Source: Saccharothrix sp. ALI-22-I (GTDB lineage Bacteria; Actinomycetota; Actinomycetes; Mycobacteriales; Pseudonocardiaceae). From it: a DNA stretch of 64,000 nucleotides. The notes below the pieces were generated by a model. It saw nothing but the letters and a program-made list of their open reading frames with translations, ran no database searches and was not told the DNA's origin. Below, piece after piece: positions 45,901 to 53,462 of the stretch (positions are counted from its first letter, which is position 1; the number at the start of each line of letters is the position of its first letter). The position numbers and the translations under genes are program-made. The stretch is from assembly GCF_001984175.1 (NCBI RefSeq), contig NZ_MTQP01000066.1, positions 186,001 through 250,000 of the forward strand, in the 5' to 3' direction.

Positions 45901-47335
45901 CCGACGGGACGAGGCTGTCGGCGAACCGGACCGGGGAACGTTCGCGGTCCGTGGCCACGACCACGCGCAGCCCGGCCTCCCGTGCCGCCGCCGCTATCGC
46001 GTCCACGGCGGGCGTGGTCTCGACGTCGACCGCCACCACGGCCTGGAGCCGACGGCCCTTGGTCAGCCCGAGCACCGCCGCGTGACCGGCCAACCGGCGT
46101 TGTTCGCGCACGCCCTTGCGTCCTTGCGCGTCAAGGCGGTCGATCGGGCCGATGGCCCAGTCGCCGTCCCGGCGCACGGCCGTCGGGTCTTCGGGGTCGA
46201 ACAGGGCGAACGCCCGTTCGGCCGCTTCGGTGGGCACGGTGTCGGGCAGCGGCACCAGGTCGCTGAGCACCGACCGGCCCGAGCCGAGCGCGGTCTCGTC
46301 GAGCACCAGCACGTCCATCGCGTCCAGTTGGCGGAGTACCGAGCGCTCCATCACCAGCGCTTTCCTGGTGGCCAGCACGCGGCCCAGTTGCGCGGCGAAC
46401 GCGGCCCGGCCGACGGTCGGTGCCTTGGGCAGGCTGGCCACGCCCAGCGCCGCGGCCCGCCGCGGACCGGTGAACGGGATCGCCGCGATACCCGCCGCCG
46501 CACCCGCCGCCAACGCCCGCCGCGCGTACCGGTCCACCGGTCCCTCGGGCAACGGGCGCGGTCGTTCGACCACGATCGGCTCGGCTTCGGCGTCGTCCGG
46601 ACCGCTGATCAGACCGGATTCGGCCGCGCACCACGCATGTTCGTGCGCCTTCGCCTCACGCCACTGCTGCACGCGTTGGGCGATGTCGAGCAACGTGCCC
46701 TCGCTGCGCGAGGCCAGGCCCTGCACGAGCGCGGCGAGCATCGAGGTGGCCGAGTCGGCGCGTTCCCGGCCGTGGAGCCGGCCGGCGGCCAGTTCGCGCA
46801 GCTTGGGGTGCAGGTCGATGGCACCGATGAGCGCGGTCAGTTCGCCGGGCACCGGTGCCCACGGGGCGACCTTCGTGACGGCGGCCAGGGCCAGGCCGAC
46901 CGCGTCGGTGGCGAGCGTGGACAGCAGACGGGTGCCTTTGAGGCCGTCCGCCGGGTGGTGCAGTTCGTCCTCGATCAGGCGTTCGTCCTCGGTGGCGGGT
47001 TCGGCTTCGGCCTTGTGCACGAGCGCGACCAGGTCGGACGTGGGTGGTGCGGGCTCTTCGACGGCCACGATCACCCGTGCGGAGGGCGCGTTCACCCGGG
47101 CCCAGAGCACGCCGGGGTGGCCTTCGAGGGTGCGTTCGATCCGGCCGGCCACCTGCTTGCCGCGCGGGCCGTGCACGCCGTGCGCCTCTATGTGCAGCCG
47201 TCCAGGGCAGGACCACACCTTCCTCCGGTCGCGCTGCAGGACAGCGGTCTGCTCCAGCGGGGCGAGGGCGAGGCCCACCAGCCCTTTGGCGATACCGCCG
47301 GCCGCGCGCAAGGGATCGATACCGAGGAGTTCCAC
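42977..47335 (-). CDS. Giant CtpI-like P-type ATPase with N-terminal pseudo-ATPase half
   Basis: This 1452-residue membrane ATPase resembles mycobacterial CtpI/CtpH-type pumps, about twice the usual length. The C-terminal half (about 630-1450) has TGES, VASVPEGLP, phosphorylated D934 in CFDKTGTLT and the hinge MTGDGANDAPAIR with D1208, so it should be active. The N-terminal half contains HMA-like folds (about 50-120) and a degenerate second core with LDETALGSG (D346) in place of DKTGT and LLVSDNRRALGSADCGVGV (D501) in place of GDGxND. The ion is unknown; the VASVPEGLP motif lacks the CPx of copper pumps. GTG 47335 is the start. Confidence 0.9.
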   Translation of the reverse strand: MELLGIDPLRAAGGIAKGLVGLALAPLEQTAVLQRDRRKVWSCPGRLHIEAHGVHGPRGKQVAGRIERTLEGHPGVLWARVNAPSARVIVAVEEPAPPTSDLVALVHKAEAEPATEDERLIEDELHHPADGLKGTRLLSTLATDAVGLALAAVTKVAPWAPVPGELTALIGAIDLHPKLRELAAGRLHGRERADSATSMLAALVQGLASRSEGTLLDIAQRVQQWREAKAHEHAWCAAESGLISGPDDAEAEPIVVERPRPLPEGPVDRYARRALAAGAAAGIAAIPFTGPRRAAALGVASLPKAPTVGRAAFAAQLGRVLATRKALVMERSVLRQLDAMDVLVLDETALGSGRSVLSDLVPLPDTVPTEAAERAFALFDPEDPTAVRRDGDWAIGPIDRLDAQGRKGVREQRRLAGHAAVLGLTKGRRLQAVVAVDVETTPAVDAIAAAAREAGLRVVVATDRERSPVRFADSLVPSGKGLVGAVRELQGNGHVVLLVSDNRRALGSADCGVGVHRDGSSPPWGAHVVVHDLEAAVLLVEAVPAARRVNRDGIMLAQAASGIGAVSALSSRGPTPARGAARAVDGASAIAFVDGVWRAKRVAGSSAAPVTPATAQPWHLMPADTVLERLGSGRDGLAGGEAQRRLRTSTGRQAVGTSLGSAFLAELSNPLTPVLAGGAAVSAAVGSPVDAALVAGVVGVSALIGSVQQVVTDRALANLLNRSAVHATVVRDGADHDVTADQLVPGDVVRLAAGDVVPADCRLIDGDGLEADESSVTGESLPVTKDPAPVVAADLADRSSMLYEGTTIAAGEALAVAVATGDATEVGRSMAAARRNTPTTGVEARLAELTRKTLPVALGSAAAVTGAGLLRGVPLRQSMGAAVNLAVASVPEGLPFLVNAAQLAAARRLAEHGALVRNPRTIEALGRVDVLCFDKTGTLTEGRLTVSRIDNGRRGAALGELNDELRRIMAAAVRATPPADDPDDLAHQTDRAVVEGARRARVGPTTGARGWELVEALPFEPSRGYHATVGKVGKRLVLSVKGAPEVVLPRCDLDQRELRRIEARVDRLAGRGHRVLAVAERTGFEGDEVADDDVNGLSLLGFVALADPVRDSAPPAAAKLREAGVRIVMITGDHPATGEAIASEVRGDADMTVVTGSQIDELDDDGLDALLPTVDVIARCTPSQKVRIIEAYQRLGRVVAMTGDGANDAPAIRLADVGIALGRRGTPAARAAADLVVTDDRLETIIAALVEGRAMWASVREALAILLGGNIGEIAFSVLGSALTGRSPLTARQLLLVNLLTDLAPALAIALSRPAGESVPDLLREGPTSSLGSALNKDITVRAITTTLGATAAWTAARFTGRSRRASTVALAALVGTQLGQTLATGGLDRSVLAAGLGSAAVLGAVIQTPGVSQFFGCTPLGPIGWGIALSSATAANVLGLVLNPLVTRRAE

Positions 47336-47347
47336 CGTGCCTGTTTT

Positions 47348-47382
47348 CCCGATCGGGTGGCGTCCTATACCTCCCGATCGGG
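47348..47382. promoter_or_regulatory. Paired CCCGATCGGG palindromes at the ATPase promoter
   Basis: The perfect palindrome CCCGATCGGG occurs at 47348-47357 and 47373-47382, 25 bases apart (two and a half DNA turns). The nearer copy is 12 bases before the ATPase start. A TATAGG-like sequence lies between them on the minus strand. A metal-responsive or other repressor could bind both. Confidence 0.6.
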
Positions 47383-47567
47383 GATAGACCGGCGCGGCTC
47401 ACCGGACAACGCGCTCCAACGCGACCACCGCCGTGCCGATGCCGTCTTCCGCCCGCACCCGCTCCCCCGACTCACGGGCGGCCCGGGCGGCCCGGGCCAT
47501 CACCGTGGTGGTCCACAACGGACAGATCATCGCCGGGCAGCACGAATCCTGGTCGACCCCGGCCGCA

Positions 47568-47920
47568 CGCGAAGTAGGCGGCCGGCATGTCCATCAGCGG
47601 CCCGGCGCCGCCACGTGCCCGCCGCAACGGCGCCGGCACTTCGCCGACCAGGTCGGCCCGCGCCGGCACCTGGTAGACGAGCAGGTCGGCGGCCTTGTGC
47701 AGCCGACCGGCCAACCCGAGCCGGTCAGCGAGGTCCAACGCGTACTTGGCCTGCTCGAACGACCGCACCGCCCCGCCCGGCCCCCGACTGCGGACGTCCG
47801 AGCCCGACCCGCCAGTCCGCGTCGGCGCCCATCGCGGCGGCCACCTGGCGCACGAACTCGTCCGGTGCGTCGGCCGCCGCCTCGGTGACGCCCGCGACGA
47901 CCACCCCGATCTGCTCACCG
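47568..47920 (-). pseudogene. Remnant of a PucR/CdaR-type regulator
   Basis: Two frames joined at about 47790 read as the end of a PucR-type activator: VVVAGVTEAAADAPDEFVRQV, then AVRSFEQAKYALDLADRLGL, AADLLVYQV and LRRARGGAGPLMDMPAAYFACG. The terminal helix-turn-helix that should follow is missing. The remainder to 47390 includes only a short 33-codon frame (47399-47500) of no recognised family. Confidence 0.7.
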
Positions 47921-47924
47921 CGAA

Positions 47925-48107
47925 CCTCCCCCACCGTGCGATCGGCGTCGTCTACCATCCCGAACGCGAGTGGTGGGGCAACACGTCGACGCCGTCCTGG
48001 GCGAGCGCTACGACGCGTTCCTCTGGTTCGACCAGACCACGGCTCTGCGGCCCCTGCACACCCGGCAGGTGGACGCGTTGGAACCGGAGACGTACCCGAC
48101 TGACGTC
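47925..48107 (+). pseudogene. C-terminal remnant of an erythromycin-esterase-like protein
   Basis: HRAIGVVYHPEREWWGN in one frame continues, after a one-base shift near 47985, as LGERYDAFLWFDQTTALRPL in the next. This is the signature end of the erythromycin-esterase-like family. Everything before it is gone, cut at the PucR remnant. The join may mark a deletion that removed most of both genes. Confidence 0.7.
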
Positions 48108-48216
48108 CGAGCGTCACCGCCTGCCCGGCACGCCGGGCGGCTGACCTCGAAGAACGAGAGGTTGATAACATCGTGTCACGGCAACCACGTGCCGTCCGCT
48201 CGACGAGGATGGCACC

Positions 48217-48630
48217 GTGACCAAGGCACAGAGAATCGCAGCGGCGTGGGCGAACCTGCCCGCACCCGAGTTGGCCGACCAGGTCCGTCTCCTGGTGAAG
48301 GCCCGGGACGCCGCCTCGCGCGGCGTGTGGTCCGCCGTGCGCGAAGACCCCGTGATCGCCGCACGCGTCCGCGGCGCGTTGGCGGGCTTGAAGGCCGAGT
48401 ACCGCGGTCACCGCGACGAAGCCATGTGGCTGGTGTGGATCGCGCACGTCCAGCAGCAGTTGGCCGTGCCCGCCACGGCACCCGCGCCCGTCGTGGAGAC
48501 CCCGGTCGAGGACGTCACGCCCGAGCCGGCCGCCGCCGAGTGGGCCCCCAGCCAGGAGCCCGCGACCCCGCGCCCGCCCAGCGACGCCCCGGCCGTCCTC
48601 TTCCAGGAACCGCTCTCGTCCTCGAAGTAG
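48217..48630 (+). CDS. Hypothetical protein with Pro/Glu-rich tail
   Basis: This 137-residue soluble protein starts at GTG 48217 after GAGGA. Residues 1-85 look helical (ELADQVRLLVKARDAA, then LKAEYRGHRDEAMWLVWIAH) and the rest is a disordered Pro/Glu/Ala tail ending SSSK. I do not recognise a family. It stands alone between pseudogenes, and its codon use looks normal for the genome. Confidence 0.6.
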   Translation: MTKAQRIAAAWANLPAPELADQVRLLVKARDAASRGVWSAVREDPVIAARVRGALAGLKAEYRGHRDEAMWLVWIAHVQQQLAVPATAPAPVVETPVEDVTPEPAAAEWAPSQEPATPRPPSDAPAVLFQEPLSSSK

Positions 48631-48634
48631 GACC

Positions 48635-49208
48635 TCACCCCCGTCCGCGGGTGTGGAGGGTGACGGCGAGGACGACGATGACCGCCGCCGCGACAGGGAT
48701 CAGCGCCAATCCGGTCCGCAGACCGTAGACGTCACCGACCGTGCCGATCAGCGGTGCGGCGGCGATCAGGCCGCCGACGACCGCGCCGATGCTCCACACG
48801 TCGTGCAGCGAGTTGAGGGTCGACCGCCCGTACCGCCGCTCCACCCGCCGTCCGTGCGCGTTGGCGCCACGTCCGCGATCGCGTCGAACGAGCCCGCGAC
48901 GAACAACGCGCACGCCAACGCCCACCACGACGGCGCGACACCGATGAACACCAGGTTGCCCGCCATCACGACCGACGCGACGACCACCGACCGACCAGCA
49001 CACCCGCGACCGTCCCGGCCAGCAGCGCACCCAGCGGGAACGCGGCCACCACGGACCCGAACGCCGCGTTGGACAACGCCAGCCCGGCCTTCAGCTCGGG
49101 ATAACGCGGCACCGCGTTCGCGAACACCCCGCCGTTCACGAAGAACAGGACCGCCACCCCGCCACGCGCACGCCGACTGGCGCGCTCGGGCGGCGGACGA
49201 CGAGTCAT
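48635..49208 (-). pseudogene. Broken MFS transporter
   Basis: The N-terminus MTRRPPPERASRRARGG, then FFVNGGVFANAVPRYPEL in one frame, continues as VFIGVAPSWWALACALFVAG in a second frame and NSLHDVWSIGAVVGGLIAAA in a third. These are typical MFS helices 1-5. A central deletion and two frameshifts leave about 190 residues of what should be about 400. It starts at ATG 49208. Confidence 0.8.
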
Positions 49209-49271
49209 GAGCGCCAAGCATCGAACCCGGATGCCGTCGGCGGAAGTGACGTGGCGCACAGGCGGGCGACG

Positions 49272-49286
49272 CGTCCACAGTGGACG
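49272..49286. promoter_or_regulatory. Palindrome upstream of a membrane protein gene
   Basis: CGTCCAC-A-GTGGACG is a perfect 7-base-arm palindrome. It lies 117 bases before ATG 49403 and 64 bases before the broken MFS start, and might be an operator of either. Confidence 0.35.
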
Positions 49287-49402
49287 TGGTCTTGCGCTCT
49301 CGTCGCACAACGGTCGTGCACGCCTACCTCGCCGTGCGAAATGGGCCGCAGCGGAACCGAAGGGCCTCCCAGGGCGTCACCCTGAGCGGAGAAGGGGGTT
49401 CG

Positions 49403-49984
49403 ATGGTCGAACGTGGGTCGCGGTGGAGGTCTCCGTGGTGGCCGGTGATCGTGGCGGCGGTGCCGGTGGTGCTCGCGTTGTGGGCGACGACTCCGCCCGG
49501 CGGGTACTTGGGGATGGCGTTGCTCGCGTTCGTGTGCTGGGCGGTGGTCGGCATCGCCTGGCTGGTCGTGGGTGTGTTCGCGGTGCTCGCGCTGCCTCGG
49601 CCACGTCCGCCGCACATCGCCAGGCTGTGGCCGTTCCTGCTGGTCCCGGCGCTGTTCCTGCTGACAGGACTGGTGGTCGGCACGAACGCGGTCCGGCACG
49701 TCGCGTTCGAGGCGCACCGGTCCGGGTTGGAGGCCTTGGTCGCGGACGTGGCGGTCGCACCGGACCAGCGGCTCCTGGACCGGCGGGTCGGGTTGCACTC
49801 GGTCTCCGTCGCCAAACTCGACGCGGCCGGCGGGTGCACGTTGCTCACCGTGGAGGACGCGGGGTTCCTGGACTCCACGGGGTACGCCTACTGCCCTGAT
49901 CGCGTGCCGGTCGACGCGACCGGGGACGGGCTGAGGTACGAACCGCTGGACGGCCCCTGGTACGAATTCAGGTTCGTTTGGTGA
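49403..49984 (+). CDS. Membrane protein of unknown function
   Basis: This 193-residue protein has three hydrophobic helices in the first 100 residues, then a soluble extracytoplasmic domain with two cysteines (GCTLLTV, YAYCPD). ATG 49403 has GGAGAAGGGGG before it. It overlaps or abuts the DUF4328 gene, suggesting joint expression. No family recognised. Confidence 0.75.
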   Translation: MVERGSRWRSPWWPVIVAAVPVVLALWATTPPGGYLGMALLAFVCWAVVGIAWLVVGVFAVLALPRPRPPHIARLWPFLLVPALFLLTGLVVGTNAVRHVAFEAHRSGLEALVADVAVAPDQRLLDRRVGLHSVSVAKLDAAGGCTLLTVEDAGFLDSTGYAYCPDRVPVDATGDGLRYEPLDGPWYEFRFVW

Positions 49985-50025
49985 GCCCGCGTCGGTTACG
50001 CTCCGCGCAGGTCGGGGGACCATCG

Positions 50026-50778
50026 GTGTGGGGGGGACAAGTGTTTCGTCCGGTGCGCGGCCTCGGGGTCGCGTTTGTCGTGCTGGTCTCGTTGACGACG
50101 TTGTCCGATGTGATCTTCGCCGGGTGGGTGTGGCACCTGCGGGACGTGCTGAGCGACTACATCGGCGAGGTGGTCGGTGAGTCCGAACTCGATCGCACGC
50201 TGGCCACGACCGGGTTGCTGGAGTTGGGCAACATCGCGCTGTACGCGGGCGCCGGTGTGGTGTTCGTGGTGTGGCTGTGGCGGGTCCGCTCCAACGCCGA
50301 CCTGGTGGCGCCGTACGAGCACCACTACCGCAAGGGGTGGGCGATCTGGGGTTGGCTGCCGATCGTCAGCCTGTGGATTCCGCGCCGGTTGACCGTGGAC
50401 GTCTGGCGGATCAGCCAACCCCGGCACGACCTGGGGCGGTCGCACTCGGAGGTCAACTGGTGGTGGGGGCTGTTCCTCGGCTACCAGGTGACCGACCGGA
50501 TCGCGGACCGGGTGCTGACGGACGCCGAGACCGTGGACGCGCTGGGCATCGGCGCGGCGATGGAGGTCCTGGCGGCCCTGCTCTCGGTGGCCGCAGCGGC
50601 GTTGGCGATCGTGGTCGTGCGGCGGATCGGCGAGTGGCAGGACGCACCCGGCTTCGTCACGCCGGACGAGATCGTGTCACCGACCTCCGCCGGGTTGGCT
50701 CCGGTCGACCTGCCGCGGCAGTCTCCTATCGTGGTCGCGCCGCCTCGTGACGACCCGCGGTGGCAACGCCCGGAGTAG
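50026..50778 (+). CDS. DUF4328-type membrane protein
   Basis: This protein of about 250 residues has four membrane helices and the DUF4328 features VVFVVWLWRVRSNADL, the Trp-rich WAIWGWLPIVSLWIPRRL and SEVNWWWGLFL. GTG 50026 is favoured by GGGGGA 6 bases before it; GTG 49981 (overlapping the previous stop) and GTG 50041 are alternatives. A -10-like TACGCT is at 49997-50002. Role unknown. Confidence 0.82.
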   Translation: MWGGQVFRPVRGLGVAFVVLVSLTTLSDVIFAGWVWHLRDVLSDYIGEVVGESELDRTLATTGLLELGNIALYAGAGVVFVVWLWRVRSNADLVAPYEHHYRKGWAIWGWLPIVSLWIPRRLTVDVWRISQPRHDLGRSHSEVNWWWGLFLGYQVTDRIADRVLTDAETVDALGIGAAMEVLAALLSVAAAALAIVVVRRIGEWQDAPGFVTPDEIVSPTSAGLAPVDLPRQSPIVVAPPRDDPRWQRPE

Positions 50779-50868
50779 TGGTGGGGGCAGACCTGGGACC
50801 ACAGCGAGGTCCCGGCCGCGACGGAACCGCTGCGTGATCGGCGTTCGAGCCTGGCAGGATCCACGCCC

Positions 50869-51134
50869 ATGGATCCCGACATGTGCGTGGAGGTTCCACC
50901 TTCCTTCGACGACTCGGACGCGGAGTCCCAGGTCCACCCGATCGCCAGGCTGATCTTCACTGCGCCGTCGGCCGCCGAGGTCTTCGAAAAGCCCGCCAGT
51001 GGGTGAGTGCGCACAACGTGTTCCTGGTGGACGTGTCGTGGGACTTCACCGAGAACGAAGCCGAGCCGTACGTCCTGACCATCTACTTCAACTTCGAACC
51101 CGAACCCGACGAGCCGACCCCGGAGACCGACTAG
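50869..51134 (+). CDS. Small acidic protein split by a -1 frameshift
   Basis: ATG 50869 opens a 45-codon frame (MDPDMCVEVPPSFDD to VFEKPASG). Shifting back one base at the AAAAG near 50985-50990 gives a continuous protein of about 88 residues ending RQWVSAHNVFLVDVSWDF and an acidic tail (FEPEPDEPTPETD). The full-length reading looks natural in both halves. Either the gene is broken by a deletion, the sequence has an error, or a programmed -1 shift occurs. Function unknown. Confidence 0.55.
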
Positions 51135-51229
51135 CCAAGCGGCGGTCCGCGGTCGGCTGGGCGGACTCGTCGGGCGGGTAGGCGCTGCTGTTCGGCTCTC
51201 ACCGCGAGCAGCAGCCGGCCCGGCGAGAA

Positions 51230-52351
51230 TCATCGGTGAATGCGCCGGGATTCGGCGTCGGACGCGGCCAGGCGCTCGACCCGGGTGGACCCGGGCCGGA
51301 CCGACACGGCGGTGGACTCGCGGAGCACCAACCGGCACGGGCTGATGTGCCTGCCGGGCGCGGGTTCGCCGTTGATGGCCGCCAGCAGCAGGTCCGCCGC
51401 CGTCCGCCCGAGCCCTTCCAGCTCCATGTCGATGCTGGTCAACGGTGGCTGGCAGGCCAACGCCATGACGTCCCAGTTGTCGAAGCCGACCAGGGCGACA
51501 TCGTCGGGCACCCGCCGTCCCACCGCCCGCAACGCGTCCGCCACGCCACGCGCTATCTGGTCGCTGCCGCAGAACACCGCGTCGAACTCCCCGCCCGCGC
51601 CGAGCAGGATGCCGGTCGCCTGCCTGCCCCACGCCTCGCTCCACTCGCCGAACAGCGCAGCGCCCACCAGGTCCAGCCCGGACTCGGCCAGCCGCTCGAC
51701 GGTGGCCGACGCGCGGACCGCGGCCGAGTGGTGGTGCTCGGGGCCGGTGACGTGGGCGATCCGCCGCCGTCCCAGTGCCAGCAGGTGGTCGACGGCCTTG
51801 CGCGCGCCGCCCACCTCGTCGGGCACCACCGAGCAGTCGTTCGGGTCGGTGGAGCTGATGAACGCGTAGACCACCGGAACGGGCAGGTCGACGCCGATGG
51901 GCGCGCGGGCCTGGGTGCGGCGCCCGGTGACGATGATGCCGTCGACCCGGCGGCTGAGCAGCGTGCGCAGGTAGTACTGCTCGCGGATCGGGTCGTCGCG
52001 CGCGTCGCAGAGGAACACCGACATGCGGCCCGCGCCGAGCGAGTCCTCCGCGCCGGTCATCAACGGGATGCTGAACCGGCCGATGGTGTCGGTGGTGATC
52101 ATGCCGACGGTGTAGGTGCGGCCCGAGTTGAGCGTGAGGGCCGCGCTGTTCGGCTGGAAACCGAGCTCGTCGGCGGCGGACCGGACCCGCCGCCGGGTCT
52201 CCTCGCGCAGCGAGCCCCGGCCGTTGAGCGCCTTGGACGCCGTGCCGACCGAGACCCCCGCCAGCCGGGCCACGTCGCTGATGGTCGCCGGACGGCCCAG
52301 CGTGCCACGACCCGGCGTCCCGACGTTTTCCTTCGTTTTCCTCGGCGGCAT
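51230..52351 (-). CDS. LacI-family regulator of the decayed GH127 locus
   Basis: This 373-residue repressor has a helix-turn-helix (TISDVARLAGVSVGTASKALNGRGS) after a basic tail, and a full sugar-binding domain. ATG 52351 has TAACCT 7 bases upstream on its strand, so leaderless transcription is possible. It diverges from a promoter and operator at 52430-52478. An arabinose-containing sugar is a reasonable inducer given GH127 downstream, but that is inference. Confidence 0.92.
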   Translation of the reverse strand: MPPRKTKENVGTPGRGTLGRPATISDVARLAGVSVGTASKALNGRGSLREETRRRVRSAADELGFQPNSAALTLNSGRTYTVGMITTDTIGRFSIPLMTGAEDSLGAGRMSVFLCDARDDPIREQYYLRTLLSRRVDGIIVTGRRTQARAPIGVDLPVPVVYAFISSTDPNDCSVVPDEVGGARKAVDHLLALGRRRIAHVTGPEHHHSAAVRASATVERLAESGLDLVGAALFGEWSEAWGRQATGILLGAGGEFDAVFCGSDQIARGVADALRAVGRRVPDDVALVGFDNWDVMALACQPPLTSIDMELEGLGRTAADLLLAAINGEPAPGRHISPCRLVLRESTAVSVRPGSTRVERLAASDAESRRIHR

Positions 52352-52429
52352 GGGACGAAGGTTACCCCGGCCTGCCCGAACCACTGTGTCGAACGACGAA
52401 GTAGCACGTCACAGGCTTGAAACCCAGTC

Positions 52430-52459
52430 TTGACACGGAGTGAACACGCTCCCTAGGTT
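52430..52459 (+). promoter_or_regulatory. Promoter of the decayed ABC-GH127 operon
   Basis: TTGACA (52430-52435) and TAGGTT (52454-52459) are 18 bases apart, the best consensus promoter in the window. The expected start is near 52466, inside the operator listed next. Confidence 0.72.
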
Positions 52460-52464
52460 CTCCA

Positions 52465-52478
52465 GGCAACCGGTTTCC
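52465..52478. promoter_or_regulatory. LacI-type operator at the transcript start
   Basis: GGCAACCGGTTTCC is a 14-base dyad with one mismatched pair and the central CG typical of LacI-family operators. It covers the predicted transcription start. GTTTCC is repeated 9 bases further on. Confidence 0.65.
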
Positions 52479-52530
52479 TAAGTTTCCGTGCGATGAAGCC
52501 GGCGCCGACCACGCACGAGGAGACAGCCTG

Positions 52531-52676
52531 ATGAGTCCACTCCCCCCGACCAGGTCATGCCGGAGACTCGCCACCACCGCGCGGTCACCGACGCGCTGTT
52601 CGGCTCGCAGGACGTCGGCGAGACGTTGAAGCAGCACAACGGCACCATCACCGAGTCCCTGGCGAGCGGCGGCTGA
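52531..52676 (+). pseudogene. Collapsed sugar-binding protein gene
   Basis: A good GAGGAGA ribosome binding site and ATG 52531 lead within a few codons, in another frame, into the end of a binding protein: ALFGSQDVGETLKQHNGTIT, ESLASGG, stop. About 400 residues are missing. Confidence 0.75.
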
Positions 52677-52678
52677 CG

Positions 52679-53421
52679 ATGGCGACCGTCACGCACGCAC
52701 GCCCGACCGGGCTGCAGAGCATCGACCCGATGCTCTACGAGGCGGCCCGCGCCGACGGTGCGAACCGGTGGCAGATCCTGTGGCGGGTGACGCTGCCGCT
52801 GCTGCGGCCGACGCTCGCGCTGACCACGGTGCTGTCGTTGACCGGCTCGCTGCTGGCCTTCGACCAGTTCTTCATCCTCACCGGCGGCAGGCACGAGACC
52901 GCCACCGTGGTCATCAGCGTCTACCGCGAGGCGTTCCTGTCCCAGGACCTCGGGCGGGCCGCCGGCGGCGAGCCGGGGTGGGGTGTGGACAACTACCGGA
53001 GGCTGGCCGACTACGGCAGCGGGCTGGGCACGTACCTGCTCAACACGGTCGTGGTGGCGGTGGTCGCGGTCGTGGTCACCGTCGTCACCACCACCCTGGC
53101 GGGTACGCGCTGGCGCGGCTGAAGTTCCCCGGCCACAACCTGCTGTTCCTGGTCACGCTGGCGATCCTGATGGTGCCGTACACGACCATCCTGGTCCCGC
53201 TCTACATCCTGCTGGGCTGGATCGGCCTGCAGAACTCGTTGGTGGGCCTCGGGCTGGTGCTGGCGATGTTCCAGCTGCCGTTCGGGCTGTTCATGATGCG
53301 CAGCTCGTTCGAGGCGCTGCAAGCGGGTGTGGTCACGTCGGCGCTGCCGTGCGTCGTGGTGTTCCTCCTGCTGCAACGGCATTACGTACGCGGTTTCACC
53401 TCGGGCGCCCTCAAGGGCTGA
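52679..53421 (+). pseudogene. Two ABC permease genes fused and shortened by deletions
   Basis: The first part holds the EAA loop of a first permease (LYEAARADGANRWQILWRVTLP) without its N-terminal helices. It then jumps into the start of a second permease (VDNYRRLADYGSGLGTYLLNT), shifts frame near 53100 (TLAG-YALARLKFPGHN) and loses its own EAA loop, ending RHYVRGFTSGALKG. Neither permease can be functional. Confidence 0.82.
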
Positions 53422-53462
53422 ACGCCCGAGGGCTTGAACTCACGGGCTGAGAAGGAATCCCC

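Noticed and set aside
45128-48103. 991-codon plus-strand frame
   Set aside because: Shadow of the P-type ATPase; composition biased to Arg/His/Gly and no family.
52531-53421. Functional ABC transporter reading of the short frames
   Set aside because: The binding protein lacks nearly all its length and each permease lacks an essential part.
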